Source: an uncultured Bacteroides sp.
GTDB lineage: Bacteria; Bacteroidota; Bacteroidia; Bacteroidales; Bacteroidaceae
Assembly (NCBI GenBank): GCA_947074205.1
Contig: CAMTOQ010000001.1
Coordinates: 1 to 64,000, forward strand
Direction: 5' to 3'
DNA: 64,000 nt
Part shown: positions 54,830-63,944 of the stretch, one piece after another
How positions within the stretch are numbered: position 1 is the stretch's first letter
Layout of the letters: each line of letters opens with the position of its first letter
Program-made: the position numbers and the translations under genes
The notes under the pieces: model-generated
The model's input: only the letters and a program-made list of their open reading frames with translations
The model's database searches: none
What the model was told of the DNA's origin: nothing

Positions 54830-56104
54830 ATGGAATTAAAATTGAACGATTTTGAAATAATGGCACCGGTAGGTTCGAGAGAATCTCTAGCGGCTGCTAT
54901 TCAGGGAGGCGCCGACTCGATCTACTTCGGCATTGAAAACCTAAATATGCGTGCTCGCTCGGCCAACACGTTTACCATTGACGATCTGCACGAGATTGCG
55001 GAGACCTGCAATGAGCATGGCATGAAGAGCTACTTAACGGTGAACACCATCATTTACGACAACGATATCGCATTGATGCATACCATAGTAGATGCAGCCA
55101 AAAAGGCCGGCATCTCGGCTATTATCGCCGCCGATGTATCGGTGATGGGCTATGCGCGTAGCATCGGCCAAGAGGTACACCTCAGCACACAGCTCAACAT
55201 CTCGAACGTAGATGCATTGAAATTCTATGCGATGTTTGCCGATGTGGTGGTATTGGCTCGTGAGTTAAATATGGATCAGGTGGCAGAAATCTACCGCCAC
55301 ATTGTGGAAGAGAACATCTGCGGCCCTAACGGCGAATTGGTACGCATCGAGATGTTTGCTCACGGTGCATTGTGTATGGCCGTATCGGGCAAATGCTACT
55401 TATCGCTTCACGACATGAACAGCTCGGCCAACCGTGGTGCTTGTATGCAAGCTTGCCGTCGTGCTTATCAAGTAAAAGATAAAGAGACGGGTGTAGAGCT
55501 TGAAATCGACAACGAATACATCATGTCGCCAAAAGACTTGAAGACCATCCACTTTATGAACAAGATGATTGACTCTGGTGTACGCGTATTCAAGATCGAA
55601 GGTCGTGCTCGTGGCCCCGAATATGTACGCACAGTGGTGGAATGTTACAAGGAGGCTATCAAGGCTTATCTGGCAGGCGACTTCACAGAAGAGAAAGTAG
55701 CTGCATGGGACGAGCGTTTGAAGACAGTATTCAACCGTGGTTTCTGGGATGGCTACTACCTAGGCCAACGTCTTGGCGAATGGAGCAGCAACTACGGTTC
55801 GGAAGCTACCGAGCGTAAGATATATGTAGGCAAGGGTATCCGCTACTTCAACAACATCGGTGTAGCCGAGTTCTTGGTAGAAGCTGCCGAGGTGGAAGTT
55901 GGCGACAAGTTGCTTATCACCGGTCCTACTACCGGCGCTGTATTTGTTACACTAGATGAGGCACGCGTGGACCTTGAACCCGTAGACAAGGTGAAGAAAC
56001 GTCAACGCTTCTCTATGAAGGTAGAAGATAAGATTCGCCCAAGCGACAAACTCTACAAGCTGGTATCGGCCGAGGAGTTGAAGAAGTCGAAGGCTGGGAA
56101 ATAA
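54830..56104 (+). CDS. U32-family protein, TrhP/YegQ-like
   Basis: 424 residues of the U32 'peptidase' family: IMAPVGSRESLAAAIQGGADSIYFG, the Cys-rich segment GKCYLSLHDMNSSANRGACMQACR, and KIEGRARGPEYV. The E. coli relatives YegQ and YrrO-type proteins hydroxylate tRNA U34 rather than cut collagen, so a tRNA-modification role is likely. It sits beside a tRNA-dihydrouridine synthase in divergent orientation. Confidence 0.85.
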   Translation: MELKLNDFEIMAPVGSRESLAAAIQGGADSIYFGIENLNMRARSANTFTIDDLHEIAETCNEHGMKSYLTVNTIIYDNDIALMHTIVDAAKKAGISAIIAADVSVMGYARSIGQEVHLSTQLNISNVDALKFYAMFADVVVLARELNMDQVAEIYRHIVEENICGPNGELVRIEMFAHGALCMAVSGKCYLSLHDMNSSANRGACMQACRRAYQVKDKETGVELEIDNEYIMSPKDLKTIHFMNKMIDSGVRVFKIEGRARGPEYVRTVVECYKEAIKAYLAGDFTEEKVAAWDERLKTVFNRGFWDGYYLGQRLGEWSSNYGSEATERKIYVGKGIRYFNNIGVAEFLVEAAEVEVGDKLLITGPTTGAVFVTLDEARVDLEPVDKVKKRQRFSMKVEDKIRPSDKLYKLVSAEELKKSKAGK

Positions 56105-56115
56105 AATAAACCTAT

Positions 56116-56160
56116 AAACGGGAAGTTGTGTGATAATAAGATCGCCAGCTTCCCGTTTTC
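56116..56160 (+). terminator. Intrinsic terminator after the U32 gene
   Basis: aacgggaag / cttcccgtt with a long loop, then ttcttattt. A GTG inside the loop opens the DJ-1 frame but is not a credible start. Confidence 0.8.
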
Positions 56161-56188
56161 TTATTTATACACTAATCTATGTCTACGT

Positions 56189-56764
56189 ATGAAAAAAGTA
56201 TGCATCTATCTATTCAATGGCTTCTCTGATTGGGAAATTGCCTATCTAACTCCCGAACTGAAGAAAAGCAACCTTTGCGAGTTGGTTTATTTCTCCACAG
56301 ATGGTAAATTTGTATCATCTATGGGCGGCATGTGCATCAAACCTGATAAAGCATTATCCGACATCCATCCCGAGGAGTTCGATATGCTAATACTACCTGG
56401 CGGCATGATGTGGGATCAGTCTCAAAACAATGAGATCGAACCACTGATAAGACAAATGCTTGCAGCAGAAAAGTTCGTTGCTGCCATCTGTGGCGCAACC
56501 GGCTATCTAGCAAAACTCGGTTTACTTGACGATGTAAAACACACCAGTAATGCATTAGTTTATCTACAGTGGATTGCTACGCAATATAAAGGAACAACTT
56601 TATATATAAATGAACCTGCAATAACTGATAAATCTATTATCACCGCTGGCGGCACAAACCCTATAGACTTTGCCTATGAAGTATTGAAAGCATTGCAAAT
56701 ACAAGGAGGTGAAGATATTGAGAAATGGTACCAATTGTTTAAACATGGTATCTGGAAAGACTAA
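56189..56764 (+). CDS. DJ-1/PfpI-family protein
   Basis: 191 residues from MKKVCIYLFNGFSDWE. The flavodoxin-like fold has the nucleophile Cys in FVAAICGATGYLAKLG and the acid residue in FNGFSDWEIAY. Members range from glyoxalases and chaperones to amidotransferase-like proteins; this one is of the type-1 glutamine-amidotransferase-like subgroup. Function unknown. Probably one transcript with the thioesterase and dprA genes. Confidence 0.85.
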   Translation: MKKVCIYLFNGFSDWEIAYLTPELKKSNLCELVYFSTDGKFVSSMGGMCIKPDKALSDIHPEEFDMLILPGGMMWDQSQNNEIEPLIRQMLAAEKFVAAICGATGYLAKLGLLDDVKHTSNALVYLQWIATQYKGTTLYINEPAITDKSIITAGGTNPIDFAYEVLKALQIQGGEDIEKWYQLFKHGIWKD

Positions 56765-56776
56765 ACGATAATTATT

Positions 56777-57187
56777 ATGACGAAATACAACTACGAACTC
56801 ACGCTAAAGGTGCGCGACTACGAATGCGACCTGCAAGGCATCGTGAACAATGCCAATTATCAACACTACCTAGAACATACACGTCATGAGTTTCTCTGCT
56901 CGCTGGGAGTGAGCTTTGCCGAGCTGCACCAACAAGGGATAGACCCCGTAGTGGCCCGCATCAACATGGCTTTTAAAACTCCACTAAAGAGTGGGGACGA
57001 GTTCATCAGCCGCCTCAAGGTAAAGAAGGAGGGCATCAAGTATGTGTTCCTGCAAGACATCTTCCGTAAAAGTGATAATAAGATTGTAGTGAAAGCTACG
57101 GTAGACACCGTTTGCGTGGTCAACGGTAAACTAGGCGACAGTGCGCTATTCCAAGAAATATTCACCCCATTCCTCAACCATGAATAA
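56777..57187 (+). CDS. Acyl-CoA thioesterase, 4HBT/YbgC-like hot-dog fold
   Basis: 136 residues with the catalytic segment YECDLQGIVNNANYQHYLEHTRHEFL, typical of the 4-hydroxybenzoyl-CoA thioesterase family (YbgC/FadM). It hydrolyses acyl-CoA, chain length unknown. It starts 12 bases after the DJ-1 gene and overlaps dprA by 8 bases (ATGAATAA). Confidence 0.9.
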   Translation: MTKYNYELTLKVRDYECDLQGIVNNANYQHYLEHTRHEFLCSLGVSFAELHQQGIDPVVARINMAFKTPLKSGDEFISRLKVKKEGIKYVFLQDIFRKSDNKIVVKATVDTVCVVNGKLGDSALFQEIFTPFLNHE

Positions 57188-58298
57188 TCGCGAAGAGATC
57201 TATGCACTGCTGACGCTGCTGTTTATGCCGGGCATCAGCTCGCTACGCATCAAAAGGCTGATAGAATCAAACGGATCAGCTTTAAGCCTATTCGAGCAGA
57301 AGTGTGGTGAATGGTGTGTGACAAAGGCACTTTACGAGCAGATAACGGGCGAAGTCAATCTAAAAGAGGCACAACAACGCGCCAAACAAGAGCTGGAGTT
57401 TATCGAGAAAAATAGCATTAAATGCTTAGACCTTCACCACGAGGACTATCCATCTCGTCTCCGCGAATGTGATGACGCCCCTCCTCTACTCTTCTTTAAA
57501 GGTAATACCAACCTCAATGCCATGCGCGTCATCAATATGGTGGGCACACGCAATGCCTCAGACTATGGCAAACAACTCTGCGCCACCTTTGTGCAAGAGC
57601 TGAAAGAGCTTTGCCCAGAGGCGCTAGTGGTTAGCGGATTAGCCTATGGGATAGATATTCATGCGCACCGTGCCGCATTAGCCAACGGAATGTCTACTGT
57701 AGGTGTATTGGCGCATGGCCTAGATAGAATCTACCCCTCCACTCATCGTAGCACAGCAGTTTCTATGCTCGAAAAAGGTGGTCTGCTAACCGAGTTCACA
57801 ACCGGTACACAGCCCGAGCGGTATAATTTTGTAGGCCGCAATCGCATTGTGGCGGGAATGGCAGATGCTACCATTGTCGTGGAATCTGCATGTAAAGGGG
57901 GATCGCTCATCACTGCAGAGATAGCAGACGGTTACAACCGAGACTGTTTCGCTTTTCCCGGACGTGCCACTGATAGTGCATCCATAGGGTGCAATCAGCT
58001 GATACGCGATAACAAAGCCACTCTATTACTTTCTGCCGAAGACTTGGTCAACACTATGGGGTGGAATGAATCTTCGCCTAAAAAGCCAAAGGCGATACAG
58101 CGCAGCCTCTTTCTCGACCTAGATCCGGAGGAGCAGCAAGTGGCCGACATCTTACAAAGGCAAGGCGACCAACAGATAAATGCTTTGGTAGTAGAAAGCA
58201 ACATCCCTATCAACCGAATGAATTCCCTGCTCTTTGAGCTAGAGATGAAGGGAGTGATAAGAATGATGGCAGGCGGAGTCTATCGTTTACTGGACTAA
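57180..58298 (+). CDS. dprA: DNA-processing protein DprA
   Basis: About 372 residues from MNNREEIYALLTLLFMPG. DprA protects incoming single-stranded DNA and loads RecA during transformation. The Rossmann-like core shows MVGTRNASDYG, VVSGLAYGIDIHAHRAAL, GGLLTEFTTG, NRIVAGMADATIVVESACKGGSLITA and FAFPGRATDSASIGCNQLI. A C-terminal winged helix is present. The start at 57180 overlaps the thioesterase stop. Confidence 0.95.
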   Translation: MNNREEIYALLTLLFMPGISSLRIKRLIESNGSALSLFEQKCGEWCVTKALYEQITGEVNLKEAQQRAKQELEFIEKNSIKCLDLHHEDYPSRLRECDDAPPLLFFKGNTNLNAMRVINMVGTRNASDYGKQLCATFVQELKELCPEALVVSGLAYGIDIHAHRAALANGMSTVGVLAHGLDRIYPSTHRSTAVSMLEKGGLLTEFTTGTQPERYNFVGRNRIVAGMADATIVVESACKGGSLITAEIADGYNRDCFAFPGRATDSASIGCNQLIRDNKATLLLSAEDLVNTMGWNESSPKKPKAIQRSLFLDLDPEEQQVADILQRQGDQQINALVVESNIPINRMNSLLFELEMKGVIRMMAGGVYRLLD

Positions 58299-58303
58299 CC
58301 CTA

Positions 58304-59575
58304 TCAACGACTATTATCCACCATAGCTGCAACAGTGGCATCGCCCGTTACATTAACCGATGTTCGGAGCATATCTAAAGGGCGGTCTATGCCAAGAATA
58401 AGGGCCAATCCTTCGGCCGGTATGCCCACCGAAGTTAGCACCATGGTAAGAATCACGAAGCTTCCTCCAGGTATGCCGGGTGTGCCTATGGATGAAAGTA
58501 TAGTCATACCCACCACCACAGCAAGTTGACTAAAGCTCAAATCAATGCCTAGCACTTGGGCGATAAACAGAATAGCTATGCACTGGTAGCATGATGTACC
58601 ATCCATATTGATAGTAACCCCAATGGGCAGTACAAACTGGCTAACCTCATCCGAGACCTTTAGCTCACGTTCTACAGTTTCGAGCGTTAGAGGAAGTGTG
58701 GCCGCACTACTACTGGTAGTAAAACCAAACAACTGCAGTGGATACATGGTGCGTATAAAATGTCTTACTGGGATACGGGTAAACAGCTTTATCAATAACG
58801 GATAGAGCCCTAGCAGAAGAAGGAACAGTGCTGCAATAACGGTCAATGCGTATACACCCAGTGCACTAAAAATGCTAGCTTCACCGTTGAAGTCTGCTAT
58901 CAACCCTGCCATCAATGCAGCCACGCCATATGGCGCAAGGAGGATGATGTAATCGACCATTCGCAGAACAATATCATTAAGCCCATCAAAGAGCTTTATA
59001 ACAGGAGCTACTTTATCTGGCGGCAGCGCTAGTGTAGCTACAGCAAAAAAGATAGCAAAGAAGATAACTTGTAGCATTCGGGAGTTATCGCCCGCTGCTT
59101 GGAAGAAGTTATTGGGAACGATATCGTTAAGAAATTGCAAAGGTCCTTTATCTTGAACGACCTCCGCCTCGGCTTGCTTCTGCTGAACTGTTGTTTGATA
59201 GCTTTCAGCCAAATGGGCCACTTGTTCTCGTTCTACTAGATTGCCAGGTTTTACTAACAGCCCCATAGACAATCCAATCAGCACTGCCACTACAGTGGTG
59301 CAGATATAGATAACAACAGTGCGAATACCCAACCGGGAGAATTTGCTTATATCCTTCAGGCCGGTAACACCCTTTACCAATGATATGAAGATCAGCGGAA
59401 CAGCAATAAGTTGCAGCAAGCGAATAAAGAGTTGCCCCCATGGTTGAATCCAATCTTTAACAACAGAAGCGCCTCCAAGCAAAATGGCAAAAAAACCTAT
59501 TGCGACCCCTGCTACCATACCAATAACTATCTGCATATAGAGAGGAGTACCTTTTTTCTTTTTATTCTCTTTCAT
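58304..59575 (-). CDS. Dicarboxylate/amino-acid:cation symporter (DAACS)
   Basis: 423 residues, eight membrane helices with two re-entrant loops as in GltPh. The substrate and ion sites are visible: FTTSSSAATLPLT (serine-rich loop), GVTINMDGTSCYQ (NMDGT) and SIGTPGIPGGS. It takes up glutamate, aspartate or C4-dicarboxylates with Na+ or H+. It converges with dprA with only five bases between stop codons and no terminator between them. Confidence 0.93.
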   Translation of the reverse strand: MKENKKKKGTPLYMQIVIGMVAGVAIGFFAILLGGASVVKDWIQPWGQLFIRLLQLIAVPLIFISLVKGVTGLKDISKFSRLGIRTVVIYICTTVVAVLIGLSMGLLVKPGNLVEREQVAHLAESYQTTVQQKQAEAEVVQDKGPLQFLNDIVPNNFFQAAGDNSRMLQVIFFAIFFAVATLALPPDKVAPVIKLFDGLNDIVLRMVDYIILLAPYGVAALMAGLIADFNGEASIFSALGVYALTVIAALFLLLLGLYPLLIKLFTRIPVRHFIRTMYPLQLFGFTTSSSAATLPLTLETVERELKVSDEVSQFVLPIGVTINMDGTSCYQCIAILFIAQVLGIDLSFSQLAVVVGMTILSSIGTPGIPGGSFVILTMVLTSVGIPAEGLALILGIDRPLDMLRTSVNVTGDATVAAMVDNSR

Positions 59576-59750
59576 AAGCCACTACTGTTTTTCACAAATG
59601 TAGGCTTTCTACTCCATATTATGGGCATAAACTCTAAAGTTTAATTTTGCAGCGATTCGATTCAAATCCATATCAAATACCTGAAAATTACATTCTTATT
59701 TCTTTTTGATTATTTAAACAATAGATTACTAATATGTGTTATTAAAATTT

Positions 59751-59758
59751 TAACTTTG
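59751..59758 (+). promoter_or_regulatory. -7 box before the 59788 gene
   Basis: TAACTTTG matches the consensus, 30 bases before the ATG. Confidence 0.6.
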
Positions 59759-59787
59759 TCGTATATCAACTATTAAAACATGTGTTT

Positions 59788-61263
59788 ATGAAGAAATTAT
59801 TACTCTCTATTTTTACGGTAATGCTAGGCATAGCTACAACTTATGCTACTGAAACCGATGTAGTATTCTCTACAATGGGATATGAGAATGCAGAAGAAGT
59901 TACCACAACTACCGTTGGCGATATCACTATTACTTTCAATGCTAATGGTAATAGCAACTCTCCTAAATACTATAACAGTGGTACTGCTATCCGTATGTAT
60001 CCCAATAATATCATGACAATCACTAGTGCTTCAGAAGACATTAGTTCGATTGTATTAACTTTTTCGGGCCCTACTTATACTTATAATGGAGGTTTAAAAG
60101 CTAATCCAACACTAAGCTCTGGCAGTTACACAGAAGATGGAGTTACAGGGACTTGGACGGGTTCAGCTAAAACAATAGAAATCACCTGCCCAGATGCCAG
60201 TTCTGGCTCAATCCGCTTGCAATCTGTAAAAGTAAATACTGGTGCTGCAGCTGCAGTATCAACCCCTACATTCGATCCTGCCGGTGGTACATACTATGCT
60301 GCTCAAACTGTAGCTATTGCTTGTGCTACTGAGGGTGCAAAAATATACTATACTATTGATGGCACAGAACCAACTTCGGCTTCTACAGAATATACAGCTC
60401 CTTTAGATATAGTAAGCACTACTACCGTTAAAGCTCTTGCTGTTTTGGGAGATGATGTAAGTGCGGTTGCAACAGAAACTTATACCATCAGTACTATCAC
60501 ACAGGTGAGTAGTGTAGCTGCATTCGTAGCCCTTACAGATGGAGATGTAGTACAAATCACTATTCCTCTTATCGCTATCTATCAAAATGGTCAATACTTA
60601 TATGTAACAGATGGTACTGACTACACTTTGATCTATGGAAGCACAGGCCAGACTTACACTAATGGTATGATCATTCCTGCTGGTATAGAAGGTAAGAAAA
60701 CTACCTATAGAGGCCTAATTGAGTTCGCTAGTCCTGTACAATCTACTTTCCAGGCTGGTCAAGACGGCACAGCAGTTTCTCCAACTGTAGCTACTCTCGA
60801 TCAGATTACTGCAGACAGCCAAAACACGTATGTACAATTCAATGGTGTATCTTTCACCCCTAATATTGATAATACGAAACAAGGTTTCTTAAGCTCTGGT
60901 GATGCAAGTTTAGCTACATACAATCAATTCAATATCGACTATCCTACCGATCTTGAAAAGACTTATGATGTAGTGGGCTTTGTATCGGTATACAACAGCA
61001 CTGTTCAACTCAACGTGGTAAGTTTCACTGAAGCTAGCGGAACTGGACTTCGCGACTTAGTAAATGCTGATGTTATCATCACTACCGATTATAGCGCTAT
61101 TCATGTGAACACTGCCGATAATGCACAGATCACTGTATTCAACGCTGTAGGCCAACCTATCGTGAAGACAGCAGCTAACGCAGGTTCTACATTGCTACAG
61201 GTAGCTCCAGGTTTCTATATTGTGAAGGTAGACAATAAAACAACTAAGGTGCTAGTCAAATAA
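59788..61263 (+). CDS. Secreted multidomain protein with CHB_HEX_C-like domain and sorting tail
   Basis: 491 residues from MKKLLLSIFTVMLGIATTYA (signal). An N-terminal beta domain (residues 20-155, ITITFNANGNSN ... SIRLQSVKVNT) is followed by a chitobiase/hexosaminidase C-terminal-like module (EGAKIYYTIDGTEPTSAS, residues about 160-230). An OB-like region (VAAFVALTDGDVVQITIPLI) and a Por/T9SS tail (ITVFNAVGQPIV ... GFYIVKVDN) complete it. No catalytic motif is seen. It is probably an extracellular binding protein; its target is unknown. Confidence 0.75.
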   Translation: MKKLLLSIFTVMLGIATTYATETDVVFSTMGYENAEEVTTTTVGDITITFNANGNSNSPKYYNSGTAIRMYPNNIMTITSASEDISSIVLTFSGPTYTYNGGLKANPTLSSGSYTEDGVTGTWTGSAKTIEITCPDASSGSIRLQSVKVNTGAAAAVSTPTFDPAGGTYYAAQTVAIACATEGAKIYYTIDGTEPTSASTEYTAPLDIVSTTTVKALAVLGDDVSAVATETYTISTITQVSSVAAFVALTDGDVVQITIPLIAIYQNGQYLYVTDGTDYTLIYGSTGQTYTNGMIIPAGIEGKKTTYRGLIEFASPVQSTFQAGQDGTAVSPTVATLDQITADSQNTYVQFNGVSFTPNIDNTKQGFLSSGDASLATYNQFNIDYPTDLEKTYDVVGFVSVYNSTVQLNVVSFTEASGTGLRDLVNADVIITTDYSAIHVNTADNAQITVFNAVGQPIVKTAANAGSTLLQVAPGFYIVKVDNKTTKVLVK

Positions 61264-61287
61264 GCAACCGTTTTATTAATTTTTACG

Positions 61288-61321
61288 AAAAGCGTATTTA
61301 CTTTGGTAGATACGCTTTTTT
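61288..61321 (+). terminator. Intrinsic terminator
   Basis: aaaagcgtat / atacgctttt, with ttac / gtag near the loop, then a T-run. Confidence 0.88.
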
Positions 61322-61337
61322 GTTGGCCCTATTTGAG

Positions 61338-61345
61338 TACTTTTG
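61338..61345 (+). promoter_or_regulatory. -7 box of the B12 operon
   Basis: TACTTTTG fits TAnnTTTG and lies just before the riboswitch. The -33 element is unclear. Confidence 0.6.
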
Positions 61346-61350
61346 TAACC

Positions 61351-61522
61351 GATTTTTGGTGAACCTAGCCCCAAAGGCTAAGTTTTAAAAGGGAATCCGA
61401 TGCAATTTCGGAGCTGTACCCGCAGCTGTAATCCTCTAAAAAGTCTTGTACATTGATGTCACTGTTGCCTATATGGGCGATGGGAAGGCGTGCAAGATGG
61501 AGGTAGCCAGAAAACCTGCCAA
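61351..61522 (+). promoter_or_regulatory. Cobalamin riboswitch
   Basis: The conserved core is present in order: gggaatcc, then gctgtacccgcagctgtaa (61413-61431), gtcactg (61458-61464), gggaaggcg (61482-61490) and agccagaaaacctgcc (61505-61520). These are the hallmark segments of the B12-element. Binding of adenosyl- or methylcobalamin normally closes expression of the genes downstream. The following 150 bases contain a small stem (gtg-ggg / ccc-cac, near 61567-61588) that could be the pseudoknot arm. The first gene starts at 61673. Confidence 0.93.
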
Positions 61523-61672
61523 AGATTAAAAACTTATAATGTGCTTCGGGAAAAAAGCATGGTAGGTGATGGGTGGCCCGCATACACTTTGGCTTTTCCC
61601 GTTCATTTCCTTCCTTCACTTTTTGACTTGAAGTATTTAATTATTTATCCTTTAATTATTTATTTCACAGTT

Positions 61673-62827
61673 ATGACACTTAACTTTAAGAACTACTTTG
61701 GTTTGGCATTTGCCACCTCATGTCTATTTACATTAGCTTCGTGCGACAACGATGAGAACTTTGCTACACCCAACGAAGTCGTTCCACCAACAGAAACAAT
61801 CTATCCGGTAGACTTCCGCTTCTTGACACTGAACCACGAGGGCAACTATGGTGAGAAACCATCTGTATCTTACATCGGCAAGAATGGCGAAGTATATTCG
61901 GACTACTTGATGCAGGTAAACAACTTCCAAATCAAGGACAATCCGCACAATGTGCTTCAAGTAGAGAACGATCTATACATCGTACACGGCAGTTTTTGGT
62001 CAGACAACGGTCTAGTACAAGTCAACGCTAACAGCTTCGAACTTAAAAGACACATCAACTTGAAGGGCAAGCTAAGAAGCTACAATGCAGTACAGCTAGA
62101 AGACAATAAGGTATTTGTGGCAGGCGACGAGCTGGACTATACATACAATGCTGTTGTGGGCGACCTTAATGCTGAAACTGACGAGGAGTTTGTTCTCGAA
62201 GATATGAGCACAGGTATTGTAGTAAATGCCATGAGACGCGTGGGCGACAATATCTTTATGGCTTCTGCCTCTGCTTCTTCTCCATTGTTGATGATGAATG
62301 TAAACAACATCTCAGCAGAAGGCATTCAGACTCTAGCAGAGAACTTCCAATTGACAAATCGTGCTAACCGATTCGTGAAAGATAAGAACAACAACCTTTG
62401 GGTAGCTATCAAGCAAAGCCAGCGTGTGAAGCTGATTGCTATTAACGGTGAAACAGGTGCTATCGTTCATGAGGTACCAATGCCTTACAGTGTGAGCACG
62501 CTACTCGAAACGATGTACGACATCAGCAACGATGGAGCTACACTCTATGCACGTAGCCACAAAGCTATCTTCAAAATCAATGTAGACAGCCCACAAGAGC
62601 TTGACGAAGCTGATTATGAATATCGCGACCACGTGGGTCTACTCAAAGACCTAAAGGTGACAGAAGATGGCACACTTATCTTTATCAACCAAAGACAAGA
62701 GTCTTTTATGCCTAGCGAAGTTGTGGAACTTACAATCACCGATGATGCAAACTGGGGAATCAACAAGTATGATGTTGGCTACCAAGGTGTAATTCTATTT
62801 GTGCCGAACTATGCAAAAGCTTATTAA
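61673..62827 (+). CDS. BtuG-like surface beta-propeller lipoprotein (first copy)
   Basis: 384 residues from MTLNFKNYFG with lipobox TLASC and an acidic stretch after it (CDNDENF), as in surface-displayed lipoproteins. The mature part has repeating beta-blade segments (VLQVENDLYIVHGS, NAVQLEDNKVFVAG, NAMRRVGDNIFMAS, RFVKDKNNNLWVAI). It resembles DUF5074/YncE-type propellers, the fold of BtuG, which captures B12 for the BtuB channel. The riboswitch directly upstream supports a cobalamin role. Longer frames that start in the riboswitch were rejected. Confidence 0.75.
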   Translation: MTLNFKNYFGLAFATSCLFTLASCDNDENFATPNEVVPPTETIYPVDFRFLTLNHEGNYGEKPSVSYIGKNGEVYSDYLMQVNNFQIKDNPHNVLQVENDLYIVHGSFWSDNGLVQVNANSFELKRHINLKGKLRSYNAVQLEDNKVFVAGDELDYTYNAVVGDLNAETDEEFVLEDMSTGIVVNAMRRVGDNIFMASASASSPLLMMNVNNISAEGIQTLAENFQLTNRANRFVKDKNNNLWVAIKQSQRVKLIAINGETGAIVHEVPMPYSVSTLLETMYDISNDGATLYARSHKAIFKINVDSPQELDEADYEYRDHVGLLKDLKVTEDGTLIFINQRQESFMPSEVVELTITDDANWGINKYDVGYQGVILFVPNYAKAY

Positions 62828-63872
62828 TTGTTTCGCATTTTGTGCTCTACTCTGCCTTGGCTGCACGCCGGCGGTAGAGTACAATGCACCTGAAAACCTC
62901 GGCGACATAAGGGCTATCGTGGTAAGCGAGGGACAGTTTGGCTACGGCACTTCTTCGCTTACTTCACTTTCGTATGATGGTGAGGTAGAGCAAGACTTGT
63001 TTCGCCGTATCAACAACCGTCCAATGGGCGATGTGGCGCAATCGATGACACGAATTGGCGATTACTTCTATGTGCCGCAAAACAACTCGCGAAAGGTGGA
63101 GGTGATGGATTGCAAGACCTTCGAGTCGATTGAAACAATGCCTATCAATCACGATGTGATTCCAATGTATGTGCAACATCTAGGAGGCGACTCGATAGTG
63201 GTGACCGATCAGAAACCCAACTCTCAAATCATCATCATGGACATTAACCATGGCACAGAGCGCAGCATTGTACGCCGCACAGTTTCTATGGGTGGTTACA
63301 ACCGTTCGTTCCAGATGCAACTCATCAACAACAAACTGTTCATTGGTGCAGACCGTATGTCGGTTTTCGACCTTGGCAACATAACCGAAAAAGGACGACG
63401 CGAACTGAAGAAACAGAGTGGTGAGGATATACAGGTAACAGACTTCTCGAAATTGGTAGTCGATCACAAAGGAAGACTTTGGGTATTGGGCTATTGGCAA
63501 GTGATCTGTATCGACCCTGCAACAGAGAATACTATCTACGAGCTAAATGTAGGCGATTTAAAGATTAACAGTCGCACCTCTAGCATGGATATCTCACCCG
63601 ATGGACGCACTATCTACTTCAATTCGGCTCGCCGAGTATATACTATCGATGTAGACAATCCCGTGGTGCCTACTGCCCCCATCATCTACCCTACTCGTGA
63701 CGATGGCCGTACTGTCTACTTGATGACTATATCGCCCGAAAATACGATCTTCCTAAGCGAAGTTTTGTACGGCTCTTTATCACGTTCGCGTATCTTCGAA
63801 TACGATCAAGACGGTACTGAGCTTCAAACTTTTCGTGCAGGAATCTTCTCACATTTCATCTATTTTAATTGA
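62811..63872 (+). CDS. BtuG-like surface beta-propeller lipoprotein (second copy)
   Basis: 353 residues from MQKLINCFAF with lipobox CLGC. It has propeller blades (ITRIGDYFYVPQNNSRKVEVMD, VVTDQKPNSQIIIMD, LVVDHKGRLWVLGY, MDISPDGRTIYFNS). The opening EGQFGYGTSSLTSLSYDGEV matches the opening of BtuG-type DUF5074 proteins and is echoed in the preceding gene (EGNYGEKPSVSYIGKNGEV). Its ATG lies 17 bases inside the first gene, so the two are translationally coupled and probably act together. Confidence 0.8.
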   Translation: MQKLINCFAFCALLCLGCTPAVEYNAPENLGDIRAIVVSEGQFGYGTSSLTSLSYDGEVEQDLFRRINNRPMGDVAQSMTRIGDYFYVPQNNSRKVEVMDCKTFESIETMPINHDVIPMYVQHLGGDSIVVTDQKPNSQIIIMDINHGTERSIVRRTVSMGGYNRSFQMQLINNKLFIGADRMSVFDLGNITEKGRRELKKQSGEDIQVTDFSKLVVDHKGRLWVLGYWQVICIDPATENTIYELNVGDLKINSRTSSMDISPDGRTIYFNSARRVYTIDVDNPVVPTAPIIYPTRDDGRTVYLMTISPENTIFLSEVLYGSLSRSRIFEYDQDGTELQTFRAGIFSHFIYFN

Positions 63873-63881
63873 TAAAGCTGA

Positions 63882-63944
63882 CAAGGGCTACTCACCGTGG
63901 TGACTAGCCCTTGCCAGCACGGTGAGTAGCCCTTGCCACCAAAC
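63882..63944. repeat. REP-like fold-back repeat, copy D
   Basis: A perfect 18-base inverted repeat CAAGGGCTACTCACCGTG (63882-63899) / CACGGTGAGTAGCCCTTG (63918-63935), loop of 18 that itself carries another TAGCCCTTGCCA unit. It lies between the second BtuG-like gene and the next start codon. Confidence 0.9.

Noticed and set aside
61490..61672. Longer first B12 gene starting within the riboswitch
   Set aside because: The extension is translated riboswitch RNA; the lipoprotein signal begins at 61673.
62811..62827. Frameshift joining the two propeller lipoproteins
   Set aside because: The second frame has its own signal peptide and lipobox immediately after its ATG.
8945..63944. Possible CRISPR-like repeats
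   Set aside because: The units are dispersed over 55 kb and arranged as fold-backs, with no regular spacers and no cas genes.
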